From positions 102,038 to 166,037 of the forward strand of contig JAIPDL010000002.1 of the NCBI GenBank assembly GCA_021737695.1: 64,000 nucleotides of DNA. The letters run 5' to 3'. Under the pieces are notes generated by a model. That model ran no database searches. It was not told the DNA's origin and saw only the letters and a list, made by a program, of their open reading frames with translations. Origin of the DNA: Desulfotignum sp. (GTDB lineage Bacteria > Desulfobacterota > Desulfobacteria > Desulfobacterales > Desulfobacteraceae). Both the position numbers and the translations under genes were made by a program. Shown here in pieces: positions 46,193 through 55,156 of the stretch (position 1 is its first letter; each line of letters begins with the position of its first letter).

Positions 46193-47767
46193 GTGGGATT
46201 CGAAATAACCAAAGAAACCTATGCCGGCGCCATTAAAAACATCACCATTGGAAAAGGTGATGGCGCACTGACGGTCGGCGGCCAAACCAGCTATCCTTTT
46301 TATCAGTTCGAGGGGGATATGCCCAACAAACCCATTATTGCCATGGAAATCTGGGACATGGAACCCGAAGACTGGCCGGAAGCCGCCAAATCACCCTTCA
46401 AAGATGTCTTAAATGATCCCGTGGCCTGGGCCAAAAAATGCGTGGACGAATACAATGCCCAGGCCATTGTGCTTCAGCTCAAGAGTACGGACCCCAATGA
46501 TAAGGATGCCGGTGCGGATGATGCGGCTCAGACGGTCAAAAAAATCAGTGAGGCCATTAATGTCCCTTTGATCGTCTGGGGATGTGCCGTACCTGCCAAG
46601 GATTCAGAAGTCCTCAAAAAAATCAGTGAGGTGTGCGATGGCCACAACCTGGTTCTGGGACCGGTGGAGGAAAAAAACCACAAAACCATCGGGGCCGCAG
46701 CCATGGGGTATGGACATACCATCATTTCCTCTTCTCCCATTGACGTCAACCTGGCCAAACAGGTGAACATCCTGCTGGAAAACTTAGGTGTTTCGCTGGA
46801 CAAAGTCATTGTGGATCCCACCACGGGTGGTCTGGGCTATGGCCTGGAATACTCTTACTCCGTGATGGAACGACTGATCCAGGCCGCCATGACCCAGGGA
46901 GATGACAAGCTTCAAAACCCCATGATCAACAACTTAGGCAACGAAGTATGGAAATGCAAGGAAGCCAAACAGCCGGTGGATGAAGCCCCTGAACTGGGTG
47001 ATCCGGAACGGCGGGGCATTCTCATGGAAGCCGTGGGAGCGGTATCCTATCTCATGTCCGGCTCCAGCATCCTGATCATGCGGCATCCGGAATCCATCAA
47101 ACTGGTCAGATCATTCATCGATCTGGCATATGCCGGCGGCTCTGCCATGGATATCGGTCCTGTCACCAAACAGCTGGATGATGTGGAGATCGATTTTGCG
47201 GCTCTGTCACCGGAGCCGGACCTGACCATGGCGGAAGAAGATAAGAAAGCCCCCGCCAAAAAAGCAGCGCCTGCGAAAAAAGAAGCGCCCAAGCCGGCTG
47301 CGGCCGCCCCCAAAGCGGAGGCCAAACCCGCCCCGGCGGCGGAAGCAAAACCGGCGCCGGCCCCGGAAGCCAAACCTGAACCTGCGGCAGCCGCTCCGGA
47401 TCCGGAAGCGGAAGCCAAAGCCAAGGCCGAAGCCGAAGAAAAGGCCAAAGCCGATGCGGAAGCCAAAGCCAAAGCCGATGCCGATGCCAAAGCCAAGGCG
47501 GAAGCCGAAGCCAAAGCCAAGGCGGAAGCGGATGAAAAAGCCAAAGTTGAGGCCGAGAAAAAAGCGTTGAAAGATGCCGCTGCGGAACGGGAAGCCGAAG
47601 AGCAGGCCATCAGAGAAAAACGGGCCGCTGAAAAAGAAAAAGCGGCGGCGGCAAGAGCGTCCGCCCCCAAATCATCAGTGCCCATGACCGCAGCAAAATT
47701 TCAAAAAACAGAACTGGAAAGAATTTTAGAAAATCTGGACAAAGTGCACAAAAGATGCACTGAATAA
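46193..47767 (+). CDS. acsD: Corrinoid iron-sulfur protein small subunit (ACDS delta) with long C-terminal extension
   Basis: Small subunit of the CFeSP, which carries the methyl group from methyl-THF to acetyl-CoA synthase. GTG start at 46193, preceded by AGGAGGTAA. Residues 1 to about 345 are the TIM-barrel CdhD/AcsD domain (PNKPIIAMEIWDMEPEDWPE, VDPTTGGLGYGLEYSYSVME, SGSSILIMRHPESIKLVR). From M346 an Ala/Pro/Lys-rich linker leads to a highly charged repeat region of alternating AKA, AEA and EKAKAD units (residues about 400-485) that should form one long helix, and a non-repetitive end (TAAKFQKTELERILENLDKV). Typical AcsD proteins end near residue 310-325, so about 180 residues are extra. 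First gene of the acs operon. Confidence 0.93.
   Translation: MGFEITKETYAGAIKNITIGKGDGALTVGGQTSYPFYQFEGDMPNKPIIAMEIWDMEPEDWPEAAKSPFKDVLNDPVAWAKKCVDEYNAQAIVLQLKSTDPNDKDAGADDAAQTVKKISEAINVPLIVWGCAVPAKDSEVLKKISEVCDGHNLVLGPVEEKNHKTIGAAAMGYGHTIISSSPIDVNLAKQVNILLENLGVSLDKVIVDPTTGGLGYGLEYSYSVMERLIQAAMTQGDDKLQNPMINNLGNEVWKCKEAKQPVDEAPELGDPERRGILMEAVGAVSYLMSGSSILIMRHPESIKLVRSFIDLAYAGGSAMDIGPVTKQLDDVEIDFAALSPEPDLTMAEEDKKAPAKKAAPAKKEAPKPAAAAPKAEAKPAPAAEAKPAPAPEAKPEPAAAAPDPEAEAKAKAEAEEKAKADAEAKAKADADAKAKAEAEAKAKAEADEKAKVEAEKKALKDAAAEREAEEQAIREKRAAEKEKAAAARASAPKSSVPMTAAKFQKTELERILENLDKVHKRCTE
47405..47580 (+). repeat. Low-complexity GCC-AAA/GAA repeat inside acsD
   Basis: Imperfect repeats of GCCAAAGCCAAGGC-like units with a codon period encode the charged Ala/Lys/Glu helix of AcsD. 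Such DNA can expand or contract by slippage in whole codons. Confidence 0.8.
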
Positions 47768-47826
47768 AAGCATGAAGGAACATCTTAACAATATAATTAC
47801 CACATCAACAGGAGGAGGAACCTCTA

Positions 47827-49863
47827 ATGGTAGAAAATAAAAAAGCAAGTGTGGCCAAATCAAAAAAAGAACCCAAACTGGTTGATCCGAAAGAAGTCTC
47901 CATCGACTTAGGGACCCAGGAAATGCAGGCGCGTGCCCAGAAATTGGGAATCGATACAGTTTTTGACAGAGCCTTCAGCATGAAACCCTGTGCCATCGGT
48001 ATCCAGGGCATTTGCTGCAAGAACTGCTCCATGGGGCCCTGCCGGCTTCCGTTACCCAAGGGCGGCATTGAAGGCGAAGATACCCGTAAAGGCCTTTGCG
48101 GTGCCACCCCCAATACCATTGCAGCCCGAAACTTTATCCGCATGATTGCCGGTGGGGCGTCTGCCCATTCCGATCATGGACGTGCCGTGGCAGAAGTGTT
48201 CATGTCGGCTGCCAGAAAAGAAACAGAAGCATACAAGATCAAAGATACCCAGAAACTGTTGAGTATCGCCCCTTATCTGGGTGTTGCAACTACCGTTGAG
48301 GTGGACGGGGAAACCAAAGACCGGGATCTGGATGAAATTGCTCTGGAAGTGGCCGATGTTGCCCTCAGAGAATGGGGCAAACCGGAAGGGGAACTGTTAT
48401 ACATGAAACGGGCCCCGGAAGCGTTGTATGAAAAATGGAAAAAACAAGGTGTGCTTCCCAGAAACATTGACCGGGAAATTGTTGAAATCATGCACCGGAC
48501 CCACATGGGGGTTGACCAGGATTACAAGAACCTTATGAAACAAGGCACCCGGGCCGCACTGGCAGATGGCTGGGGCGGGTCCATGCTGGCCACCGATCTC
48601 CAGGATGTGCTTTTCGGTACCCCGTATCCCCTTCAGTCCGAAGCCAACCTGGGCATCATGAAAGAGGACCATGTCAACCTTATTGTCCACGGGCATGAAC
48701 CGATTCTGTCTGAAATTATTGTTGCCGTTGCCCAGTCCGAAGAGATGCTCACCTATGCCAAAGAAAAAGGCGCGGCCGGCATCCAGCTGGGCGGTATCTG
48801 CTGTACAGCCAATGAAATGCTCCAGAGACACGGAATTCCGACAGCCGCCACATTCCTCCAGCAGGAACTGGCCATCATCACCGGGGCCTGCGATGCCATG
48901 GTGGTGGATATCCAGTGTATCATGCAGAACCTGGCCAATGTGGCCAAATGTTTTCATACCAAACTCATTACCACCCATCCCATTGCAAAAATGGAACAGG
49001 ACAATGTCATCCATATCGAGTTTGATGAACATCATGCCCTGGAAGATGCCAAACGCATTGTCAAACTGGCCATCGACAATTTTGCCAAACGGAGCGCTGA
49101 TGTCATGATCCCGCAATACAAAACCCAGCAAATTGCGGGTTTTGGTGTGGAATCCATTCAATACCATCTGGGTGGAAGCTTCCGCGGCACATACTATACC
49201 CTCAATGACAATATCATCAACGGACGGATTCGCGGTATCGCCGGTGTGGTGGGGTGTAACAACGCCAGAACCAAACACAATGACGGGCATATCCGGGTTG
49301 TCAAGGAACTGATCAAAAACGATGTCATTGTTCTCACCACGGGCTGTAATGCCATCGCCTGCGCCATGGAAGGACTGTTGACGCCTGAATCCGCAGCCGT
49401 ACACTGTGGACCGGGACTGGCTGAAATCTGCGAAACCGTCGGGATTCCACCGGTCCTTCACCTGGGCTCCTGTGTCGATAACTCCCGGATCCTGCTTGCC
49501 GCCACTGAAGTGGTCAAAGCCGGCGGACTGGGTAGCGACATCTGTGACCTGCCCGCAGCCGGAAGTGCCCCGGAATGGATGAGTGAAAAAGCCATTTCCA
49601 TTGGTCACTATTTTGTTGCATCCGGCGTATATACCGTATTCGGTGTCACATTGCCGACCTCCGGAGCACCCGTGTTCCATGACTATATCTCCAAAGAAAT
49701 GGAAAAGCTCTACGGCGGCAAATGGGATCTTGAAATAGATCCGGTCAAGCATGCCCAGCTCATGATTGCCCACATTGACAAGAAAAGAAAAGCCCTGGGT
49801 ATCGATAAGGCCAGAGAACGGGTATTGATGGACATGGCGGATCGGCAGAAACTGGAAGCCTGA
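47827..49863 (+). CDS. acsA: Carbon monoxide dehydrogenase catalytic subunit
   Basis: Ni-Fe CODH that interconverts CO2 and CO, feeding CO to acetyl-CoA synthase. 678 residues with the N-terminal Cys set of the D/B clusters (CAIGIQGICCKNCSMGPCRL, then GLCGATPNTIAARN), HGHEPILSEI, GICCTANEMLQRHGIP, GVVGCNNARTKHNDGH, TTGCNAIACAMEGL and HLGSCVDNSRIL, which include C-cluster ligands. Start preceded by AGGAGGAGG. It lies directly before acsB, indicating the bifunctional CODH/ACS type rather than a lone CooS. Confidence 0.96.
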   Translation: MVENKKASVAKSKKEPKLVDPKEVSIDLGTQEMQARAQKLGIDTVFDRAFSMKPCAIGIQGICCKNCSMGPCRLPLPKGGIEGEDTRKGLCGATPNTIAARNFIRMIAGGASAHSDHGRAVAEVFMSAARKETEAYKIKDTQKLLSIAPYLGVATTVEVDGETKDRDLDEIALEVADVALREWGKPEGELLYMKRAPEALYEKWKKQGVLPRNIDREIVEIMHRTHMGVDQDYKNLMKQGTRAALADGWGGSMLATDLQDVLFGTPYPLQSEANLGIMKEDHVNLIVHGHEPILSEIIVAVAQSEEMLTYAKEKGAAGIQLGGICCTANEMLQRHGIPTAATFLQQELAIITGACDAMVVDIQCIMQNLANVAKCFHTKLITTHPIAKMEQDNVIHIEFDEHHALEDAKRIVKLAIDNFAKRSADVMIPQYKTQQIAGFGVESIQYHLGGSFRGTYYTLNDNIINGRIRGIAGVVGCNNARTKHNDGHIRVVKELIKNDVIVLTTGCNAIACAMEGLLTPESAAVHCGPGLAEICETVGIPPVLHLGSCVDNSRILLAATEVVKAGGLGSDICDLPAAGSAPEWMSEKAISIGHYFVASGVYTVFGVTLPTSGAPVFHDYISKEMEKLYGGKWDLEIDPVKHAQLMIAHIDKKRKALGIDKARERVLMDMADRQKLEA

Positions 49864-49946
49864 TAAAAACATGTCAGGATATTGTGATGCAACAACGGTA
49901 AACAGATAATTATAATAAATCCTCAACGAAGGAGGAAAGAAAACAT

Positions 49947-52160
49947 ATGTCTAAATTAATTGCATTTGCTGCCATTCAGGGTGGTTACAAAGTAGTTGCG
50001 CAGGTGGAAGGTGAGCTGGAAAAAGCCCTTCAGTCCTATGATGCCAGTACCAAAATCGGATTTCCCAACACGGCATATTTTCTGCCGGTCATCTATTCTT
50101 TGACCGGGTTGAAATGCGAAACCCTGGAAGATCTGAAAAAACCCATGGAATTTGCCCGGGGCCTGCTGCCCCCCCATATTAAACTGAGAAACTGGCTGCC
50201 GTATCTGGGACCCCTCCTGGATGCAGGTATGGCCGGTATCATCTCCTATGAGGTAAAAGAAGCCCTGCGGTATCTGTATGAGCCGGATTTTTATATCCCC
50301 CAGGAAGACCCGGACATTGAAAACGGCAAAATCTGGGTGGGTGCGGCCGACGATACCATTCTGCGTAAACGCGGGGTAGAGTTTGTGGATGGATCAGCCC
50401 CTGGGTTTGCAGCCATGGTGGGCGCGGCGCCCAACAAAGAGATCGCCAAAATGATCGTTGAAGACTATCAGAAACGGTCTCTGTATATCTTCTGTGCTGC
50501 CAACCACAACGGCAAAACTCTGATCCAGCAATGCCTGGATGCAGGTATGCAGATCGGGTGGAACACCCGTATCGTACCGTTCGGCCCGGACATCTCCTCG
50601 GCCGTGTTTGCTTTAGGGTTTGCCAACAGAGCGGCCATGGCTTTCGGCGGGGTCCAGCCCGGTGACTACAAAAAGATCCTGAAATACAACAAAGACCGGA
50701 TCTTTGCCTTTGTCAACGCGTTGGGTGATGTGGGCACTGAATGGGGTGTGGCCGCAGCCGGTTGTGTCAACTGGGGGTTTCCGACCCTGGCGGACACGGA
50801 AATTCCGGAAATTCTGCCCACGGGTATCTGTACCTACGAACATGTGGTGGCTCCCGTGGCCCATGAAGACATGGTCCAGAGATCTGTGGAAGTCAGAGGT
50901 CTCAAGGTTCAGGTGGCTGAAATCGACATCCCCTGCGCCTTTGGTCCGGCTTACGAAGGTGAACGGGTTCGCGGGGCGGATCTGTATGCCCAGTGCGGCG
51001 GCGGCAAGACCCAGTGCACCGAGCTGGTAAAAATGGCGGACATGAACAAGATCGAGGACGGCAAAGTCGAAATCGTCGGTCCGGACATCACCGATCTCAA
51101 GGAAGGGGGAACCTTTCCCTTGGGTATCTTTGTTCAGATCGCCGGCCGGGAATTCCAGGATGATTTCGAGCCCATCATGGAACGTCAGATCCATCATCTG
51201 ATCAACTATATCCAGGGAATCATGCATATCGGCCAGAGAGACATCTCCTGGGTCCGGATTTCCAAGGCTGCGATTGAAAAAGGGTTTACCCTCAAAGATA
51301 TCGGCGTGGTGCTCCATGCCAAGTTCCATCAGGATTTCAACAAGATCGTGGACAAGGTTCAGGTCACCCTGTACACCAAAAAAGAAGATGTGGACAAGAT
51401 GACGGCCACTGCCCGGGAAAACTACAAAACCAGAGACGAACGGGTGGACAAGATGACGGACGAAGGTGTGGAAACCTTTTATTCCTGCACCCTGTGCCAG
51501 TCATTCGCCCCGTCCCACGTGTGCACGGTCTCCCCGGAAAGAACGGGTCTGTGCGGTGCCTACAACTGGATGGACTGCAAGGCATCCTACGAGATCAATC
51601 CCACGGGTCCCAACCAGCCCATTGAAAAAGGCGAATGCCTGGATCCCAAGCTGGGTCAGTGGAAAGGGGTCAACGAGTTCGTATACAAAGCCTCCAGAGG
51701 GGCGGTCACCCACTATAACTTCTACTCTCTGGTGATTGATCCCATGACCACCTGCGGGTGCTGTGAATGTATTGCAGCATTGCTTCCCTCCTGCAACGGG
51801 GTTATGACCGTGGGCCGTGACTATTCCGGTGAGACCCCCTGCGGCATGAAATTCACCACCCTGGCCGGTGTCATGGGCGGTGGGGCATCTTCACCCGGAT
51901 TTGTGGGCCATTCCAAGTTCAACATCACCCAGAAAAAATTCATCCTGGGGGATGGGGGTCTGCTGCGCATGGTCTGGATGCCCAAGATGCTCAAGGAAGA
52001 GCTCAAGGATAGAATCGTGGCCCGTGGCGAAGAAATGGGCGTTCCCGGTCTGTATGATATGATCGCGGATGAAACCGTGGGCACCACGGAAGAGGAGATC
52101 CTTCCCTACCTCCAGGAAAAAGGCCATCCGGCCCTGAACATGGAATCCCTCGTGGGATAG
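49947..52160 (+). CDS. acsB: CO-methylating acetyl-CoA synthase
   Basis: Condenses CO, CoA and the CFeSP-bound methyl group into acetyl-CoA at the A-cluster. The 737-residue length matches the bacterial (not archaeal, N-terminally short) form, so the CODH-docking N-terminal domain is present. A-cluster cysteines are visible in SCTLCQSFAPSHVCTVSP (from about residue 513), GLCGAYNW and the Cys-Gly-Cys of TTCGCCECIA near residue 601. Start preceded by AAGGAGG. Confidence 0.97.
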   Translation: MSKLIAFAAIQGGYKVVAQVEGELEKALQSYDASTKIGFPNTAYFLPVIYSLTGLKCETLEDLKKPMEFARGLLPPHIKLRNWLPYLGPLLDAGMAGIISYEVKEALRYLYEPDFYIPQEDPDIENGKIWVGAADDTILRKRGVEFVDGSAPGFAAMVGAAPNKEIAKMIVEDYQKRSLYIFCAANHNGKTLIQQCLDAGMQIGWNTRIVPFGPDISSAVFALGFANRAAMAFGGVQPGDYKKILKYNKDRIFAFVNALGDVGTEWGVAAAGCVNWGFPTLADTEIPEILPTGICTYEHVVAPVAHEDMVQRSVEVRGLKVQVAEIDIPCAFGPAYEGERVRGADLYAQCGGGKTQCTELVKMADMNKIEDGKVEIVGPDITDLKEGGTFPLGIFVQIAGREFQDDFEPIMERQIHHLINYIQGIMHIGQRDISWVRISKAAIEKGFTLKDIGVVLHAKFHQDFNKIVDKVQVTLYTKKEDVDKMTATARENYKTRDERVDKMTDEGVETFYSCTLCQSFAPSHVCTVSPERTGLCGAYNWMDCKASYEINPTGPNQPIEKGECLDPKLGQWKGVNEFVYKASRGAVTHYNFYSLVIDPMTTCGCCECIAALLPSCNGVMTVGRDYSGETPCGMKFTTLAGVMGGGASSPGFVGHSKFNITQKKFILGDGGLLRMVWMPKMLKEELKDRIVARGEEMGVPGLYDMIADETVGTTEEEILPYLQEKGHPALNMESLVG

Positions 52161-52173
52161 GAATTTAACAAAA

Positions 52174-52215
52174 AAGGTGGGGCAGCCTTTCACCAGAATC
52201 AATCTGCCTCACCTT
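52174..52215 (+). other. Stem-loop between acsB and acsC
   Basis: AAGGTGGGGCAG (52174-52185) and CTGCCTCACCTT (52204-52215) pair over 12 positions with one G-U, around an 18-base loop. It begins 14 bp after acsB and is followed by only three T, so it is a poor terminator and more likely an RNA-processing or stability element. Confidence 0.65.
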
Positions 52216-52251
52216 TACCATATGGTTGTATAAACTTTTAAGGAGATTAAC

Positions 52252-53595
52252 ATGGCATTAACCGGTATACAGATATTCAAACTCCTGCCCAAGACCAACT
52301 GCAAGGAGTGTGGCGTTCCCACCTGCCTTGCATTTGCAATGAACCTGGCATCGGGGAAAGCGGAACTGGACAGTTGCCCCTATGTGTCGGATGAAGCCAA
52401 AGAACAGCTGGCCGAAGCATCCGCGCCTCCGATTCGTCCGGTCGCACTGGGCAAAGGGGTCCGAAAGACCGCAACCGGCGGTGAAACCGTTCTTTACAGA
52501 CATGAAAAAACCTTTTTCAATCCCACGGTTCTGGCCGCCACCGTGTCCTCGGACACGGATCTGGCAGCCCTGGATACCAAACTCAAAATTTACAACGCAT
52601 TCCAGTACGAACGGGTGGGCCTGAATCTGCGCCCGGAACTGCTGGTGGTCAAAGATGCCGGCAACGGGGCAGACGCGTTTGCTGCCGTGGCTGAAAAAAT
52701 TGCCAGGGAATCGGAATTCAACCTGGTACTCATGACCGAAGATGCAGCTGTCATGAAGGCGGGTATTGACAAAGCCGGATTCAAGCGGCCGTTGCTCTAT
52801 GCCGCCACGGAAGCCAATGCCGACGAATTCGGTGCCATGGCCAAGGAAGCAGAACTCCCCCTGGCAGTGAAGGCCGATTCCGTGGAAGCGCTGATTCCGC
52901 TGACAGAAAAACTCACGGGCATGGGGTTGAAAGACCTGGTCATCGATTCCGGATCCCGGGAAATCAAACAGGCCCTGGAAGACCAGGTCGCCATCCGCCG
53001 GGCCGCATTAAAAGCAGGCAACAAAGCCTTAGGGTTCCCCACCATTGTGTTCCCGTGTGAAATGGCATCCAATCTGGACATGGAAACATTGATCGCGGGC
53101 ATGTACGTGGCCAAATACGGCGGCATTGTGGTCCTGTCGGATTTTGCCACGGAATCGCTGTTCCCGCTGCTTCTGGAACGTCTCAATATTTTTACCGATC
53201 CCCAGCGGCCCATGACCGTGACCGAAGGCATCTTTGAGATCAACAACCCGGATGAAAATTCACCGGTGCTGGTGACCACCAACTTTGCATTGACCTACTT
53301 TATTGTATCCGGTGAAATTGAAGCTAGCAAAGTGCCGGCTTGGCTGCTGGTCAAAGATTCCGAAGGCCTGTCCGTTTTGACGGCATGGGCCGCCGGAAAA
53401 TTCGGCGGGGATGATGTCGGCCTGTTTGTGAAAAAATGCGGGATCATGGACAAGGTCAAACATCAGGAACTGATCATTCCGGGGTATGCCGCCGCCATTG
53501 CCGGGGATGTGGAAGAAGAACTGCCCGGCTGGACCATTACCGTGGGTCCCAGAGAAGCAGCCCATCTGCCGGCGTTCCTTAAAGCAAAAAAATAA
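52252..53595 (+). CDS. acsC: Corrinoid iron-sulfur protein large subunit (ACDS gamma)
   Basis: Large CFeSP subunit carrying the 4Fe-4S cluster and, with AcsD, the corrinoid. 447 residues: N-terminal 4Fe-4S domain (LLPKTNCKECGVPTCLAFA, then DSCPYVSD), TIM barrel in the middle, C-terminal Rossmann-like corrinoid domain (ALTYFIVSGEIEASKVPAWL, VKHQELIIPGYAAAIAGDVE). Start preceded by AAGGAGA. Confidence 0.96.
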   Translation: MALTGIQIFKLLPKTNCKECGVPTCLAFAMNLASGKAELDSCPYVSDEAKEQLAEASAPPIRPVALGKGVRKTATGGETVLYRHEKTFFNPTVLAATVSSDTDLAALDTKLKIYNAFQYERVGLNLRPELLVVKDAGNGADAFAAVAEKIARESEFNLVLMTEDAAVMKAGIDKAGFKRPLLYAATEANADEFGAMAKEAELPLAVKADSVEALIPLTEKLTGMGLKDLVIDSGSREIKQALEDQVAIRRAALKAGNKALGFPTIVFPCEMASNLDMETLIAGMYVAKYGGIVVLSDFATESLFPLLLERLNIFTDPQRPMTVTEGIFEINNPDENSPVLVTTNFALTYFIVSGEIEASKVPAWLLVKDSEGLSVLTAWAAGKFGGDDVGLFVKKCGIMDKVKHQELIIPGYAAAIAGDVEEELPGWTITVGPREAAHLPAFLKAKK

Positions 53596-53673
53596 AAAAA
53601 ATCAGCGCCGGGGCGGGTTATGGCTTGTCCCCGGCGTATCAGTGTCAATCTTAAATCAACAAAGGACGAGAAC

Positions 53674-54588
53674 ATGGAAAACATGATTCTATTTGGTGAA
53701 AGCCTGAATGTCATTTCCCGGGTCATCGGAAAAGAGTTCAAGGAACCGGATCCTGCCAAGCGGAACCCGGAGCCCATTCAGGCAGAAGTGGTCCGGCAGA
53801 AGGAACTGGGAATGGACTACATCGACATCAACCTGGGGCCTGCCAAAAAATTCGGCACCGAGCTGATGCCCTGGGTGGTCAATGTGGTTCAGGAAGCCGC
53901 TCCCGGCATGCCGTTGCTGCTGGATTCTTCTAATATCGATGCCATTGAAGCCGGACTCAAGGTGTGCAAGCCGGCCGATGCCCCGCACATTGTTAACTCC
54001 ATTATGGCCAGACCGGAACGGTATGAAAAGATGGTCCCCCTGGCTGCCCAGTATGATGCCGATTTTGTGGCCCTGATGTGGGGTCCGGAAGGGCTGCCAA
54101 GGGATGAAAACGAACGGGCTGCTCTGGCTGTGGAACTGCTGTATTTTGCCAATGAAGCCGGCATTCCCAATGAAAAAATCTGGGTGGACGGCATTGTGAC
54201 CCCGGTGAACATTCAGCAGCAGCAACTCATGAGCCTGCTTAATTTCCAGATGATGATCGATGAGATCGCACCGGGCGCCAAATCCACCTGCGGTCTGTCC
54301 AATGTTTCCAATGGGCCTCCGGAACACCTGCGGCCCATCCTGAACCAGACCTATATGGTCATGCTGTGGAAATACGGCATGAAATCAGTGATTGCCGATC
54401 CGTTAGACAAACAGCTCACGGCCATTGCCAAAGGCCAGCGCCAGGATGTCGTGGATCTGATCTGGGGCATGATGGACGGCAACGTGCCGGATATCGCCGG
54501 ACTTGACAAAGAATTGGCTGATTATGCCAAAACCTACAAAGTGATCATGGGCGAGACCCTGTATTCAGATTCATGGCTTGAAATCTAA
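53674..54588 (+). CDS. acsE: Methyl-THF:corrinoid iron-sulfur protein methyltransferase
   Basis: Transfers the methyl group of 5-methyl-THF to the cobalt of the CFeSP. 304 residues from the ATG at 53674, with AAAGGAC upstream. Pterin-binding TIM barrel: FGESLNVISRVIGKEF at the N-terminus, MDYIDINLGPA, LLLDSSNIDAIEAGL, NSIMARPERYEKM and STCGLSNVSNGPPEH. It ends the main acs block and is followed by a terminator. Confidence 0.95.
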   Translation: MENMILFGESLNVISRVIGKEFKEPDPAKRNPEPIQAEVVRQKELGMDYIDINLGPAKKFGTELMPWVVNVVQEAAPGMPLLLDSSNIDAIEAGLKVCKPADAPHIVNSIMARPERYEKMVPLAAQYDADFVALMWGPEGLPRDENERAALAVELLYFANEAGIPNEKIWVDGIVTPVNIQQQQLMSLLNFQMMIDEIAPGAKSTCGLSNVSNGPPEHLRPILNQTYMVMLWKYGMKSVIADPLDKQLTAIAKGQRQDVVDLIWGMMDGNVPDIAGLDKELADYAKTYKVIMGETLYSDSWLEI

Positions 54589-54612
54589 CCGGAATCTGTT
54601 CTGTTTCGTTTC

Positions 54613-54648
54613 AAAGGCCCCTGTAACAACCGTTCAGGGGCTTTTTAA
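54613..54648 (+). terminator. Rho-independent terminator after acsE
   Basis: AAAGGCCCCTG and CAGGGGCTTT pair with one bulged G around an 11-base loop and run into TTTTTAATTTTT. It separates acsD-acsE from the downstream small gene and cooC. The 54649-54838 gap contains AT-rich promoter-like sequence (TATAAC, TATAAA at 54810-54823). Confidence 0.82.
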
Positions 54649-54838
54649 TTTTTAAGCCCCCCCCGGGTCATGACATTCGTGCAGCCGTTGCATCCTTGGA
54701 AGCCACAAATATATTTTTGACCGAATAAGCCGGGACGGTGGCACTCAATCTAAGGAATATCTGTGTGGGTTCCCTTTATTTTATAAAATTCACCCTTATA
54801 TTCAAATAGTATAACCCTATAAAAATGGACTGACTGGC

Positions 54839-55135
54839 ATGGAAAGTACAAATATTGATGACAACTGGTATTACGTCATTGTTCAGAATCCCGATACGTC
54901 TTTTGAACAATTACTGGGATTCATGGATGAAAAAACCAATGACAAGTTTTTGCCGGCATTCAAGACCAAACAGGATGCCCAGAAATGCTTTCAATTACTG
55001 CCCAAGGATTTGTTCAAAGAAAAATACGACATTCATGCCGTGATTGAAGATGATTTGCTTTCGACTGCTGAAAAAACCCAATATCAGGTTTTTCTGCTGG
55101 ATGAAACCGGACAGATTCTCAAACCGTTAAACTAA
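54839..55135 (+). CDS. Uncharacterised 98-residue protein between acsE and cooC
   Basis: A small soluble, acidic protein beginning MESTNIDDNWYYVIVQNPDT and with ATNDKFLPAFKT-like segments (KTNDKFLPAFKTKQDAQKC). No membrane segment and a single Cys; the shape (short beta strand, helix, strand) is reminiscent of SseB- or DUF3110-like folds but I make no assignment. No Shine-Dalgarno is seen. It is 21 bp upstream of cooC, hence probably co-transcribed with the CODH maturation ATPase. Confidence 0.7.
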   Translation: MESTNIDDNWYYVIVQNPDTSFEQLLGFMDEKTNDKFLPAFKTKQDAQKCFQLLPKDLFKEKYDIHAVIEDDLLSTAEKTQYQVFLLDETGQILKPLN

Positions 55136-55156
55136 ACCCACAGGAGTAGTGTTTTC

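Noticed and set aside
47405..47580. Regular repeats that look at first like a CRISPR or tandem array
   Set aside because: Units are short, imperfect, codon-phased and inside acsD, with no unique spacers. No CRISPR array was found anywhere in the window.
47047..47685. A Ser/Ala-rich 212-codon frame antisense to the acsD tail
   Set aside because: It is the reverse reading of the Ala/Lys/Glu repeat and merely reflects its composition.
48397..49926. A 509-codon open frame antisense to cooS/acsA
   Set aside because: It mirrors the codon bias of a highly conserved enzyme gene, has no recognisable domain and spans the whole coding strand gene. Long antisense frames are expected in GC-rich third-position-biased genes.
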